A DNA stretch of 64,000 nt from Sciurus carolinensis (lineage: Eukaryota; Chordata; Mammalia; Rodentia; Sciuridae), in the NCBI RefSeq assembly GCF_902686445.1, contig NC_062226.1, positions 10,822,001-10,886,000 on the forward strand, in the 5' to 3' direction. Made by a program: the position numbers and the translations under genes. This document shows, piece by piece, positions 1 through 11,927 of this stretch; position 1 is the first letter of the stretch, and each line of letters starts with the position of its first letter. The notes under the pieces are model-generated. The model saw nothing but the letters and a program-made list of their open reading frames with translations. It was not told the origin of the DNA and did no database searches.

Positions 1-410
1 CACCTGTACTGAGAGTGTTTATCCCCCCAAACTGGTAGTGGACAGGGAGGCCTGGGGGGAGCCACCTGCACCTTCATGGCTTCTTTTACCATTTGGGGTG
101 GTGTCTGTGACTGTGGCAGGGCCAGCTGCAACAGGAGAGGACTACAGTCCCAGCCCACTAGAATGACTTTACCCCTGTGCTGAGGGTCAGGGCAGCTTAC
201 CACCCAGGCTTATCCAGCTGACTGAATATACTCCATAAAATGCCCCTACTTCCTCCTTAATTAATTAGCACTAATATACCTGCTAGGCAAGGATGAGTCT
301 AATTATACACATTAATTTTTAAGTATTATAAAAAGTTAATTCCAGTTTTTAGATGGCTTTTGTCTATAAGCCTTTGGTCTAGTTTTGTAGAAGGGCATTA
401 TGTTGAGAGG

Positions 411-643
411 GTTTTTTGTTTTGTTTTGTTTTGTTTTGTTTTGTTTTGAACCAGGGATTGAACCTGGGAGTGCTTAACCACTGAGCCACTTTCCCAGCCC
501 TTTTTATGTTTTCTTTAGAGACAGGGTCTCCCTGAGTTGCTTAGAGTTTTGCTAAGTTGCTTACACTGACTTTGAACTTGTCATCCTCCTGCCTCAGCCT
601 CCCAAGCTGCTGGGATTACAGGCACGCGCCACCACGTCCAACG
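411..643 (-). repeat. B1-ID dimeric SINE with (TTTTG)n tail
   Basis: On the plus strand a run of TTTTG units (411-447) is followed by an ID half in antisense (GGGATTGAACCTGGGAGTGC) and then a B1 half (GCCTCAGCCTCCCAAG, GGGATTACAGGCACGCGCC). The TTTTG tract is the expanded A-rich tail. Possible flanking duplications are gagggttttt and gaggatttta. Confidence 0.85.
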
Positions 644-674
644 AGGATTTTACCTCTTGTTTCATCTGAAAAAG

Positions 675-770
675 GTGCAGTGGTAAAGTCAGCTCTCTTT
701 TGTGGGCTGTGTGACCTTAGGCAAGCTATTTCACCTCTCTGAATTTCCGTTTTCCTATTTATGATAACAT
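675..770 (+). repeat. MIR fragment
   Basis: The MIR core is recognisable as TGTGTGACCTTAGGCAAG followed by a TTTCACCTCTCTGAATTTCC stretch. Confidence 0.7.
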
Positions 771-1375
771 TATTAATAATGAATATCATTATTTTTAGAA
801 TTAAATATCATGTATAATAAGAATTATCAGTATAGCATAATGTTCAGGGTAGTCGAGTTTTCAAAAATTCTCTTTCTCTTCATTTAAAAATGCTTGCATT
901 GCTATTTACCCCAACTCATGCATACAGTTTTAAATGCCCAATCAGGGAGTTTAACGCAAGGGAGTGATGAAAAGCCCATGGTCCCATGACCCTCCTCTGA
1001 GCAGACACTGTGGAGAAATGGAAATGCTGTTCTGAACTGACCTGAGCCATTGGTCCTGGGCTCTAATCTCTGATTCCCAGATGATAACAGATGTCTCTTA
1101 AGTGATTCCAGGTGTTCTGAACATAGTGAAATCTCTTATCTTCCACATCCACAGTTACTCCTTAAAGTTCTTTTATATTACCTCTTTAATAGCATTTGAA
1201 GGATCGGGATTCCTTGACAGCTGCTGGAACTCTAACTCCCCACTTGAAGGGACTCTGCTTTCAGTCCTCAGGTGATCTGCGGACTTTCATGCTGTACTGT
1301 TTGATTCAGGCCCACATGCCAAATAGTTTTAATATGTTCTCTTTTTTCATTAAACAGATTTTGTCATGTCCAAGA
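771..1375. other. Intron sequence, nothing recognised
   Basis: This is AT-rich non-repetitive sequence. An open frame at 1196-1552 has no recognisable protein similarity and runs into the L2-like stretch. Confidence 0.5.
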
Positions 1376-1560
1376 GATTTCCTGCCGGTAGCGGCTATAA
1401 CTTTTTCTCACCATCAAGGCATTCCCTGCCCCTTGTTAACTCTCAGCCAGGGATTTTCTGCATACTTCTCTTCAGTATATTCCCGTTGGCATCATCTAGG
1501 CAGTGAAGCTTTCCCTGACCACCTTCAGAATTCAGCACTCCCTCTTGCGTAATTTGTAGC
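1376..1560 (+). repeat. Possible L2 fragment
   Basis: The phrase GAAGCTTTCCCTGACCACCTTC and its preceding C-rich text resemble the 3' coding part of the ancient LINE L2. Alignment to a consensus would be needed to be sure. Confidence 0.45.
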
Positions 1561-1944
1561 ATTTTATGCATACTTGTAGTTTCAGGCTTTTAAAGGCCTA
1601 TTTTTACTTGGGGGAAATTCTCATTTCTCAAATCTGAACTTCTCTTCTCTAGCAGAAGCTAAGGTATTTAGGAACTTTCTGCCAAATTAAATCCATTGGA
1701 AATTTGGAAGGCAGAATGATGTAGTTATAGAGTTGAATTTGATTAACTGTGTATTTTAATATCCTTTTGACCTTGGGCTAGTCTTCTGAGTCTTCTTACA
1801 TTAGGCTGTATTTATGTATTTATTTATATCATCATCTAAACCCCACTAAAAGAGGCAGCATTACTTGTGTTATAACAGAATAGGGGTGGGGAGATGGATA
1901 CAGACTAGGATACATATATATGGTATATGTTATTGTCATCATGA

Positions 1945-2165
1945 TAGTAGAACTGGCTAATATTTGTGACATGCCTACTCTGTGTCAGACAATGTTCTTA
2001 ATGCTCTAATATGTTTATCTTTTTAAACTTTCATCACAATTCAGTGAGGATGATACTACTGTTATCTCCAACTTAGAAATGATTAAACAAAAGTACAGAG
2101 GTTAAGTAACTTATCTAAGGGACAGAGTTAGAATAAGGGCATTGGGTGGTCTGACTCCTGTGTAC
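1945..2165 (+). repeat. MIR element, nearly complete
   Basis: All MIR landmarks occur in order: ACTGGCTAATATTTGTGACA, TGTGTCAGACAATGTTCT, TCAGTGAGGATGATACTACT, ACAGAGGTTAAGTAACTT and the terminal TCTGACTCCTGTG. Confidence 0.8.
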
Positions 2166-2743
2166 AGACTTCCAGTGGTGTCTGTACATTATTGAATGAA
2201 TGAAAATGTTGGAAAGTTAAGGCATTTTCTCTCTGATAGCTTCTATCTTCTTGATGAAGTAGGTGATGAGATCAGATTTTAAGAGTGAGGAAGAGATTGT
2301 GTGTCTACAAGTTGAGTAGTTATGGAGAAGCTTTAAAAAGTCATGTAATCTAGTGAAAAAAGAATGGCTGGATGGCATTGAAGCTTCAGGTGATGTTTTA
2401 GACTTTATCCATATAGAATTTTTAGAAGTGTGTTACTATGGAAATTTTTGCTACCGTGTATAAGAGCCTGCATATAAGGGCAGAGAAAGTAAATAGCTGG
2501 ATCATTCAGGGATTAGGCATTCCCATACATCAGTGGTGAAAAGAAGATACATGGCCCTTTAGAATCTTGATATGGATCATAGAACTAATCTGGGTAAAGC
2601 AGGAATGAGGAAAGAAGAGTCTGATGCAGGGGGAGAATGAGGAGACTATCCATGGTATTAGCAGCAGATATAGTAAGATTTGTAGGGTAAGCAAACACCT
2701 AGGATCCAATAACAGGAAACTTGGTTCAGAACTGGGAGCCATA

Positions 2744-2822
2744 GGGCTAGAGATATAATATAGTTCAGTGTTAGAGTTCTTGCCTAGGAAGCCCTGGACC
2801 CTGGGTTTTATCCCCTGTACTG
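2744..2822 (+). repeat. ID-type (tRNA-derived) SINE
   Basis: GGGCTAGAGATATAATATAG, an A-box-like start, leads to CCTGGGTTTTATCCCC, a degraded B box. It is followed directly by a purine microsatellite, which probably grew from its tail. Confidence 0.75.
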
Positions 2823-2911
2823 GAAGGAAGGAAGGAAAGGAAAGAAGGAAGGAAGGAAGGGAGGGAGGGAGGGAGGAAGGGAAGGAAGGAAGGAAGGAAG
2901 GAAGGAAGGAA
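2822..2911 (+). repeat. (GGAA)n microsatellite with GGGA interruptions
   Basis: About 90 nt of GGAA units are interrupted by a short GGGA block near 2860-2875. The tract abuts the 3' end of an ID SINE. Confidence 0.97.
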
Positions 2912-3139
2912 TAACTTTCAGAGTGATTTCAGAGGCAGTCAGTTTAGTAATGGGAAGGTCAAGGGAAGACTAAAGAAGATGACCTAGAAGCCTAGAGGAG
3001 ACCAGAATGATGAGGAAGTCATTGACACACATGAAGGGCCAGGCATTTCTGCTTTGGGTAGAAAGTAGGTGGTATTTCACAGTAGCTGTGGAGTTTGAAG
3101 ATATTACTCTGTTGAATTCCTATACAAATATTAATGTGT

Positions 3140-3262
3140 ACTTATATTAATTGACAAAAAACATGTTTATCATGTTCATTTTGATACATGTACACCTTGT
3201 GAAATGTCAAACTGAACTTTCAACACGTGAATATTAATATATATTTATTCTTTTTATGTAAA
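3140..3262 (+). repeat. Possible old L1 3' UTR fragment
   Basis: TTGATACATGTACACCTTGT and GAAATGTCAAACTGAAC resemble a phrase common in L1M 3' ends. Confidence 0.4.
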
Positions 3263-3924
3263 TATTCTCAAATCTACATTATTCATCTAAGATCAATGGA
3301 GGGCATACATGGAATGGTCTCTTCAAAGACTTTTTGCTTAGGTTACAATGTTTAGATAGTACAAGTTGTTCCAGGCAGCGTATAAAAATTATTAGAATTT
3401 GTCGAAAGCTCAACCTAAATTTGGTGCTGAATTTTTGAAATCATGAGCCTTCATTAGCTGATTCAATAGGGTATCTGTACTCAGTTTATCTTTCCTTGGC
3501 TGAAGAGTGACTAGGAAGGATTCCCTAGAGTGGTAGTTCTGTTGAACTTGGCCTTCAGAAATTAGCATTCAAACTCTGATAGGGATTTCCCAATTGATTA
3601 TTGTCTGAAACCGAACAAAAAGGCCTCAAAACTCTTTTTATGTAGTACCTTCTTATAAAATTTGGTTGGTGGCATAAAAGAAAAAATAGGTCAAACAGAA
3701 AATTTTGTATCATAATATTCTGTTAGTATCTTTTTTCTTTGTATCTTTAGATTTATGCTCTTTAAAAATTAGTGAAAATAACCATTTGTACATATCTGAG
3801 TATCATTTACATAGTTAGGTAAGGAATTCAGAATTGCTTTGGTAACTCTTAGTTATATTGGAGCTCAGCATGGTATAAGGAGAAGACCATTAACTTAAAA
3901 AAATTAGAAAGACCAAACTCATAC

Positions 3925-4075
3925 TAGTTCTGTCTACCAGTTGCTGGCTATTGGGAGAAAGTTATTAAACTTTGCTGAGTGTCAGATTCTTTACCTGTAG
4001 TGGTAATTCTTAATTCCTTGAGTTGTGACTAGGCTAGGTAAATGTTTGGACATAGTAGTTGCTGAACAAATGCTA
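3925..4075 (+). repeat. MIR-like fragment
   Basis: GGGAGAAAGTTATTAAACTT, CTGAGTGTCAGATTC and a terminal TTGCTGAACAAATGCTAA follow the MIR order but are strongly diverged. Confidence 0.5.
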
Positions 4076-5100
4076 ATTTCCTCTTTCCAATACCTTTCTC
4101 CTCATTATTGCAGCCAATTAGGAATCATTTATTTGGGGAAATTTTTGGTTTTTCAAGTTTCTTAGAAATTCTGAGTGACAGTTTGCTGTACATTTTCCAA
4201 CCTTTATGACTGTAGTCATCTTTTAGGAGGAACTTTCAGTAGGGACTCAGAACATTGCATTTTCACAGTTCAGGTACTTTATATTTGACAGAATTGTCTC
4301 CTGAAGAGTTTGGGGTGTCCAGGTGGGCCATTTTTGAGCAGCAGGCCATGTACCAAGGAGATAGTAAGTTGTGATGCTAGAGGAGGGTGGTATTTGCAGA
4401 AAACCTAACAGGGATGTGGAAAAGTGAAGGGTGAGGGCATGTAGGGAAGAGAGGCCTCTGGTACGGGTTGCTCCTCTGAGATCAAGTTTAGAATGTGGCA
4501 AAACAGAGTCAGGCCAAGTGAAGAGGAAGAAGCAAGGGAGGCTTCAGAGCAGAGTTGATCCCAACATTGAGAGTTAGTGCTTGATCATAACAAGAAATCC
4601 AGCCAAAAGGCAAGAGAACAAAGAACATGCAAGTCACCTGCAAGTCAAGGCATTGGTGCTCAGAGATGGGGAGGGGCAGGTTTGGAAAAGAGAATTCCTG
4701 GGAACTGAGGAGGCCTTGCATAAAAGGGCCACTGAGCTGGCAGGAGACCCATCTGTTCCATTCAGGTCTTTTTCCTGATAGGGTAGCAGAAATGCTGGCA
4801 TCTCCACTTTTAGACATAAAACAAACTCAACCACCAGCTGACTGAAGGTCAGTTGCTGGAGAGCAGTAGGCAGTCTGCTGAGAGCTGAAAGGGGCTATGG
4901 CACAGGGATAGTTATCCCAGGGCTATAAATGAATTTCAAGTCCTAATGTCTAATTCAGGGTCCTCTATTGATATGAAATACCTGAAAGGGAAGTGTTTAA
5001 GCCAATGACATCATGAAGAAAGCAGATGATCATTTATTCAAGTCTTGGGTACTAAGTATGCTGAAGGAGGTGGAAAGTGGAAGCCTCAGGGAGTTTTTAC
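4076..5100. other. Intron sequence without recognised repeats
   Basis: Several short open frames on both strands overlap between 4247 and 4845. None shows a known domain, and their mutual overlap argues against coding. Confidence 0.5.
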
Positions 5101-5470
5101 ATTTCTTTTTATTACTTAAAAAGTTCTTTTCAATTATGTAATCAATATATGCTTGTTGTTCACCCAGCTGCTTCTGCCAAATTGAAGGTGCTATAAGAAA
5201 ATAGAAGAAAACCCCATATATAACCCTACCATATGCATGCAACTATGATGACATATTCTTTTAGAGTATTTTCATGCACTTACAATATTTTATATGTGGT
5301 TGTTTAAAATTTGCTTTGTTTTCGAGTCATGTGTATATATGTGTTCTGAAATAAATGCATAGCACACCAAAAAAAAAAAAAACTGAAGAAAATGATCCAT
5401 AATCCCATCTCTTCCAGAGAACTGAGGCTTTCAAAAATACTATACAAGCAGTACACCATCATTTTATTTG
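5101..5470. repeat. Old L1-like 3' UTR sequence with A14 tract
   Basis: The text around TTTTCATGCACTTACAATAT and TGATCCATAATCCCATCTCT resembles ancient L1 3' ends. A pure A14 run lies at 5369-5382. Confidence 0.35.
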
Positions 5471-5698
5471 TAAATAATTTTAAAAGCATAAATATTTAAC
5501 TAAAATAATATAGGTATAATGCAAGTTTCCTGTGACTACAGGAACAAAAATTTTATATATAATTATCACATGTATTATTTGTTGCATATGGCAGACTATA
5601 TCTGGAATATTGTGAGAATCTACTGCCCAACTTGAGACCATGACCACTGGTATTAAAACTACTGTTGGTAGACACGACCTGTCAGTTGTTTCCAGTTT

Positions 5699-5743
5699 TC
5701 CCCTCCCCCTCCTCCTCCACCTCCTCCTCCACTTCCTCCTCCT
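5699..5743. repeat. (CCT)n-rich low-complexity tract
   Basis: This is a polypyrimidine run of CCTCCT units with CAC and ACTT interruptions. Confidence 0.9.
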
Positions 5744-6009
5744 TGCTGTAACAAATGTAGCCATTACAAAGAATCAGAAGAGAAATTCTGCAAGTTGCTA
5801 CCATCACTGTTTCTGACCCAAGGGCACATTTGTCCATATATGATGCTTTAACCCCTGGGATCACAAGGTTCCTAAAAGAACAAAACTCTGCATCACTATG
5901 TGATCCAAGCCCTTCTCAACCACACAAGATATGATTCAATCAGCTCTCCTCTTCTCTTCCCCCCTTACCATTGGATGCCTCTTATTATCACATGAGCATG
6001 TAGCGACTT

Positions 6010-7640
6010 CTTCTGTCTTAGAAGGTGGAAATGGGAAACCACTCTTTTGAACCAAGTTTGCTCTCCCATTACATCTCCACTTCTCTCTTTAATGGCAAAA
6101 TTCCTCAAAAAGTTGCTGGACTTTTCCATCTTCTCCCTCTAAGCCAGTTTAATAAAGATTCTACCCCTGCTACTCCTCTGAAACTGGTTTGGTCATCGTC
6201 ACCAGTGACAAAAATAGTGATGAATTCTGTTCTTTTTCTCTTGATCTGCCTTATCTTCAATACGTTCTCTTCCTTGGGCTTCCAGGGAACCCTTCTTTCC
6301 TGTTTTCCTACTATCTCCCAGACTTGTCTTTCTGTCTTCTTGACTGAACCTTCCAAATTATTTAATGGCGGTATATTCCAGGGCTTAGTCTTTGAATTTC
6401 TTTACTCCCTTGATTATATCCAATATCCTATTATGGCTGTAAACACCATCTGACAGCTTTAAAAATTATCAATCTCAAACTTGGACTTTTCCTTTTTGGA
6501 CTCCAGTTGTCTACTTCTTTTACCTATCTGCTTAGCAGTTTTATGTAACATCTAAAATTCTGCTTCTGATTTTCCTTTCCAAATCTGTTCCTTTCTCAGT
6601 CTTCCCCATCTCACAATGGCAATACCATCTTTCCACTTGATCATGCCCAAAACCTTGAAGTTATCCTTGACCTCTCTCTTTTGCTCAAACACTCTGTATT
6701 GAATCCATCAGCAAATTCAACTTTACCTTATATTCAAGTATACCTAGGCCTTGGTGACTTCTCTCCACCTTCACTGCTCCCATCTTGGTCCACTACCACT
6801 ATTTCATACTGGATTACTACATTTGGTTTCCCTGTTTCCAATAGTAAACTCCTAGGTGCAATTTCTCTTGAACAGTTTTCTTCATCTGATCCCAGAACAC
6901 AAAAAAGGATTTGAATGACTGTTTTCTTAATTTTTCCAAGGGTGAGAAATAACTGCTATGACTGTGAATGTCTATAAAAGTAGTTAATTCATTACATGCA
7001 AAGTACTAGTTAAGACATTAAGGTTTAGTTCTTTGCTTGGAACTCCAGTTGAGAAAGAATGGTAATATCCACCTATATTTATCACAGCAGCTAGAGGGAT
7101 TGCTTAAAAAGGTTGTCAGATCAGAACACTCCTTGGCCCAAAACCTTCCAGTGGTTTTACTTTAGGGGAAAAGTCTCCGCAATATAAGGGCCTAGGTGAT
7201 CTGACCCCTTGCTTATTGCTCCTTATTTCATTTCTGTCTCTCTTTATCTTGTTCACTGTGATCCAACCAATCTGGCCTCTGTTGTTCCATCTGCCAGTTG
7301 CTTTTCCATAAAACTGTATGACTTGCTGTCCTCCTTTATGCCTTTACCCAAATGGCGCCTTCTTAGTGAGATCTTCTCTGATTATACCCTCCCCCCATCT
7401 GCCATTTAGAATTACACCTTCATATGCCCTGATCTTCCCTTGTTTTGTTTTTCTGTCATATTTATATATTCTCTTTCTCATCCTTTCATTTGTTCTCTTT
7501 AGCCTAGCAAATTTCCTCTTCTCTTGGTCCCTAATAGTTAGCTCGTATTCTCACCACGTGTACTTTACAATGAGCATTTTACTATGCTTGGCCTATTACA
7601 TGTCTACCTGTTCATCAGTGTACCTTTTATACGCATTTTG
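6010..7640 (+). repeat. Long L2 LINE fragment covering the reverse transcriptase region
   Basis: Successive phrases follow the L2 ORF2 order: ATGGCAAAATTCCTCAAAAAG, then CTGAAACTGGTTTGGTCA, then ATTCCAGGGCTTAGTCTTTG, then GAAGTTATCCTTGACCTCTC with AATCCATCAGCAAATTC, then GTCAGATCAGAACACTCC, then CTTAGTGAGATCTTCTCTGA. L2 is a CR1-clade retrotransposon inactive in placental mammals for over 100 million years. The open frame at 6025-6453 is a remnant of its polymerase region and is not a gene. Confidence 0.75.
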
Positions 7641-7714
7641 AAGTAGGTTGCAAATATCAATATGCTTCCTTTTTAAATGTTACTCTTCATATATTAGCCA
7701 CTCAGCTACACTAC

Positions 7715-7790
7715 TGGCCCATTCTCTATTGCTCTAGTTGGCCTCAAACTTGTGATCCTTCCACCTCAGCCTTCCGTGATGCTGTTCCAA
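7715..7790 (-). repeat. B1 SINE fragment
   Basis: GGCCTCAAACTTGTGATCCT and CACCTCAGCCTTCC are the antisense of a B1 middle section. Both ends are lost. Confidence 0.6.
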
Positions 7791-7895
7791 GTTGATAAAT
7801 CCTTTTCAAGATAGGGAATGTTACCATCACCCGGGAAAGTTCCATCACAGTCTTTTGTAGTTCATTTCTGCATCAACCCCTTAGGAAAAAGAATA

Positions 7896-8214
7896 CAGAT
7901 ATATTTGATTTTGTTTTACTGTGCTGTTTACATGTTGAGGTTTGTGGCAACCCTGAATAGAACAAGTCTATTAGAGCCATTTTCTTCAACAGTTCAGATG
8001 CTTGTTAGAATATCTTAGCAATAAAACATTTTAAAATTAATGTACACATTGTTTTTAAAGGTATAATGCTATTGCACACTTAATGCACTATAATATAATG
8101 TAAACATAATTTTTATATGCATAAGGAAATAAAATTTGTATGTCTTGCTTTATTGCAACATTTGCTAATAAAGTGGTCTAAAACTAAAACTGCAGTATCT
8201 CTGAGGTTTGTCTG
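7896..8214 (+). mobile_element. Internally deleted Tigger1-type DNA transposon
   Basis: The left end carries the Tigger1 phrase AGGTTTGTGGCAACCCTG. The right end has TAATGCTATTGCACACTTAA, GTAAACATAATTTTTATATG and the terminal CTGAGGTTTGTCTG. The transposase region is absent. The 319-nt element starts with CAG and ends with CTG, and is flanked by the TA target dinucleotide (7894-7895 and 8215-8216), as expected for pogo/mariner-type transposition. It is non-autonomous and long dead. Confidence 0.85.
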
Positions 8215-8221
8215 TACTCTG

Positions 8222-9835
8222 ATCTTGTTTCAGAGATGAATTTTCCCTGTTCTAGAACTTCATATAAATAAAATCATTTGTACTCTTTTGTATAAATATT
8301 CTTTGAATCAATATTATGTTGTGAGATTCATGCATGTTGTTGGGTTAACAGTTCCTTCCTATTCATTATTGAATATTAGTCCATTCCATGCCTATGTCAT
8401 AGTTTGTTTATTCCTCTTCTTGATGGACAACTGGGTTGTTTCAGTTTGGGGCTGTATGAACAAAACTGCTGTGAACATTTTTAACAAGGTTTTTATGGCC
8501 ATATATTTTCATTTTTCTTAGGTAAACAGGAGCAGAATTGGTATGTCACAGGAAAAGTATATAAGCATTATCTTATATTTAATTTTATAAGAAATTTCTA
8601 GACCTTTCTTAAAGTGGTTGTACCATTTTACACTTTCATCAATGGTGTTTGAGAGTTCCAGCTGCTCCTCATCCTTACCAATATTTTGTGTAGTCTTTTG
8701 TTTCAGCCATTCCTTTTGTTTGAGTCATTCTCATTGTTGTTTCAATTTCCTTTTTCATGACTATCTAATGAGCATTTGTGTGGGGATGTGGGTGGTGCTG
8801 GGGATTGAACCTTTTATATCCTACACATGTGCTCTACCACTAAGTTACATCCCTCCTTTAAATTTTATTTTGGGAAGCTTCTTGCTAAGTTGCCCAGGCC
8901 ACCCTCAAACTTGTGATCCTCTTACCTCAGCTTCCTGAGTAGCTGGAATTATAGGCATGTGCCATTACACCCCACACTAATGAACATTTTTCAAATCCAT
9001 TTATTGGCACATGAAGGGACTGGTCAGATCTTTAATCACTTTAAATTATTAAGTTCTAGGAGTTTACATATTTTTATGTCTTTTGTCGGATATATATTCT
9101 GAAAATACTTTTTCCTAATATAGGACTATCCTGTTTTCTTAATGAAGTGTGCTTTGATGAACCGAAGTGTTTTTATGTTGATGAAGTTTATCAGTTATCA
9201 GGGTTTTTCTTTCATGGTTAAGACTTTCTCTGCCCTAAGAAACCTTTGCTTACTCCCATGCCAAGAGAACTCTCTTGTGTTCTCTTCTAGAAACGTTATA
9301 ATTTTAATTTTTAAGTAACGGGCTTGTGATTTATCTCTAATTATTATGTGTGGTATGATGCAGGGTGAATGTTCATTTCCCCATATGATTATCCAGTACT
9401 TGCAGCATCACTTGCTGCAAAGACTTTCCCCATTGAATTGCTTTAGCTCCTTCATAGGGGTCATAGACATGGGGGTCTGTTCTGTACTATTAATATGTCT
9501 GCTAGTCCCTATGATTACTATAGCTTTAGAGTGAGAATTGAAGGTTGGTTGTATATATTCTCCAATTGTGATTGTCTTTTCAAGATGGTTTTGGATACTC
9601 TGGATCCTTTGCATGTCCATGTGTTTTAGAGTCAACTTGCCAGTTTCTATGAAAAACATCTGGTAGGATTTTGATTGGAATTGTTTTTAATCTGTAACTC
9701 ACTTTAGAGAGAATATCATCATAACATTGAGCTTTTTATTGCATGGACATGGCCTATTTCTTCATATATTTATGTCTTTAATTTCTCTCAGCAATCTCTT
9801 TTTCATTTTCAGGCTTCAAGGCCTTCTTGAATGTT
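8222..9835 (-). mobile_element. Old L1 (L1M-type), 3' UTR and end of ORF2, left part
   Basis: Read on the plus strand it is the antisense of an ancient L1. It runs from TTCTAGAACTTCATATAAAT through CATCAATGGTGTTTGAGAGT, TTTGTCGGATATATATTCTG and GATTTTGATTGGAATTG to TTTAATTTCTCTCAGCAATC. A SINE (8778-8976) is inserted in it. It breaks at about 9835 and resumes near 11341 after a younger L1. Confidence 0.85.
8778..8976 (-). repeat. B1-ID SINE inserted in the old L1
   Basis: GTGCTGGGGATTGAACC (ID half) is followed by a B1 half ending ATAGGCATGTGCCATTACAC. It is bounded by 13-nt target duplications, CTAATGAGCATTT at 8765-8777 and CTAATGAACATTT at 8977-8989 (12 of 13 identical). Confidence 0.9.
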
Positions 9836-11340
9836 TTTATTATATTTATTAATAGATTTTTTAAAAACAATGCTATAAATAGAATTTCTAAAAATTTTTA
9901 GAATTTTTTAGTTATACATGATATAGAGTCTATTTTGACATATTTATACAAACATGGAATATATCTTATTCTAATTAGAATTCCAGTCTTGTGGATGTAT
10001 ATGATATTGAGATTCTGTGGTTTGTTCATATATGTACATAGGAAAGTTGTCAGATTCATTCCACTGTCTTTCCTAGTCCAATTCTCCCTCCCTTCCCTTC
10101 ATTCCTCTCTATCTAATCCACTGAACTTCTAGTCTTCTTCCAATCCTTATTGTGGGTTAGCATCCACATGTTAGAGAAAACATTGAACCTTTGGTTTTCT
10201 GGGTTTGACTTATTTCACTTAGCATGATAGTCTCTAGATCCATCCATCTACTGGCAAATGTCATAAAGTCATTCTTCTTCATAGCGGAGTAATCTTCCAT
10301 TGTGTGTGTATATACCACATTTTCTTTATCCATTCATCTGTTGTTGGGCATCTAAGTTGGTCCATAGCTTAGCTACTGTGAGTTGAACTGCTATAAACCT
10401 TGATGTGGCTGCATCATTGTCGTATGCTGGTTTTAACTCCTTTTAGCTATATACTGAGGAGTGGGATAACTGGGTTAAATGGTGGTTCCATTCCTTTTGG
10501 TTTTTTTTGTTTTTTTTCTTTTTGAGGAATATCCATACTGCTTTCCAGAATGGTTGCACCAATTTGCAGTCCTAACAACAGTGTGTGAATGTACCCTTTT
10601 CCCCCGCATCCTTGTCAACTTTTATTGTTACTTGTATTCTTGATATTTGCCATTTTAGTTGGAGTAAGGTGAAATTTCAATGTAGTTTTAATTTGCATTT
10701 CTCTAACTGCTGCAGATGTTGAACATTTTTTTCATATATTTGTTGACTGTTCATATTTCTTCTTTTGAGAAGCATCTATTTAGTTCCTTTGCCCATTTAT
10801 TGAGTGGGTTATTTGTTGTTTTTGTTTGTTTGTTTTGGGCATTAAGCTTTTTTAAATTCTTTATATATTCTGGAAAATTATTAATGCCTTCTTTGAGGTG
10901 AGAGTAGCAAAGATTTTCTCTCATTCTGTTGGCTTTCTCTCCACTGTCTTGATTGTTTGCTGTGAAGAAACTTTTTAGTTTGATGTCGTCCCATTTACTG
11001 ATTTTTGTGCTTTAGGAGTCAGATTGAGGAAGTCAGTTCCTAAGCTAACATATTGGAGTGTTGGGCCTACATTTTCTTTTAGTAGGTGCAGGGTTTCTGG
11101 TCTAATACCTAGGTCTTTGATCTACTTTGAGTTTTGTGCAGGGTAAGAGGTGTTAAATTTCATTCTACTACATATGAATTTCCAGTTTCCCCAGCACCAT
11201 TTGTTGATGAGTTTATCTTTTCTCCAATGTATGTTTTTGGCACCTTTGTCTAGTATGAGCTAACTGTATTTATGTGAATTTGTCCCCGTGTATTCTATTC
11301 TATTCCTTGGGTCTTCATGTCTGTTTTGGTGAATTATTTG
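9836..11340 (-). mobile_element. 5'-truncated rodent-lineage L1, nested in the old L1
   Basis: This is antisense of an L1 3' UTR and ORF2 end, with phrases such as TTTCACTTAGCATGATAGTC, AGTGGGATAACTGGGTTAAA and CCCAGCACCATTTGTTGATG. It is much closer to the L1 at 14090-15905 than to its host L1. The host sequence continues on both sides. Candidate imperfect flanking duplications are TTTTTATTATATTTATT and TTTGTATTATTGTATTT. Confidence 0.8.
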
Positions 11341-11735
11341 TTTGTATTATTGTATTTGCTATATGTATACAATTGATTTTTTTTTTCTATGTTGACCCGA
11401 ATCCTGTGGCCTTGCTAATTGCAGTTGTTAGTTCTTAGAGGATTCTACAAGAAATGTAAACAATCATCTACAATAGAAACAATTTTACTTCTTTTTAATT
11501 TTTTCATGCCTTTCATTTTTATTTATTCCCTGTTGCACTGGCTAAGACCCCCAGTGCTATGTTGGGCAAAAGTGGTATGAGTAAATATCCTTATTTTGTT
11601 CCCAATCTTAGGGGCAACTGTAGATTTCTTTAAAGCACAGTGTAAACTATAGACTTCTTCAGAGATCCCTTTAGATTGAGGAAATTTCCTTCCATCCCCA
11701 GTTTATTGCTGCCTTTTTTCTTTCCTTTTTTTAAT
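11341..11735 (-). mobile_element. Old L1, right part (continuation of 8222-9835)
   Basis: Antisense ORF2 phrases CTTGCTAATTGCAGTTG, AATTTTACTTCTTTTTAATT and GTTCCCAATCTTAGGGGCAA continue the order interrupted at 9835. Confidence 0.7.
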
Positions 11736-11927
11736 CACAAATAGGACTGAATTTTATTAATTGTTCCACAACTACTACTATGAACATATGACTTTCTCCT
11801 TTATTCTTTCAAAATGATACATTACATTGATTAATTGTCAATGTTCAACCAATCCACTTATTAATAGTGATATTTTATCTCTTTATATATACAAGACATG
11901 GTACGCTATTATTTGGTTTAGAGTTTT

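Noticed and set aside
6025..6453. 142-codon plus-strand open frame as a gene
   Set aside because: It lies inside the L2 remnant and overlaps an antisense open frame. It has no start context or splice signals of its own.
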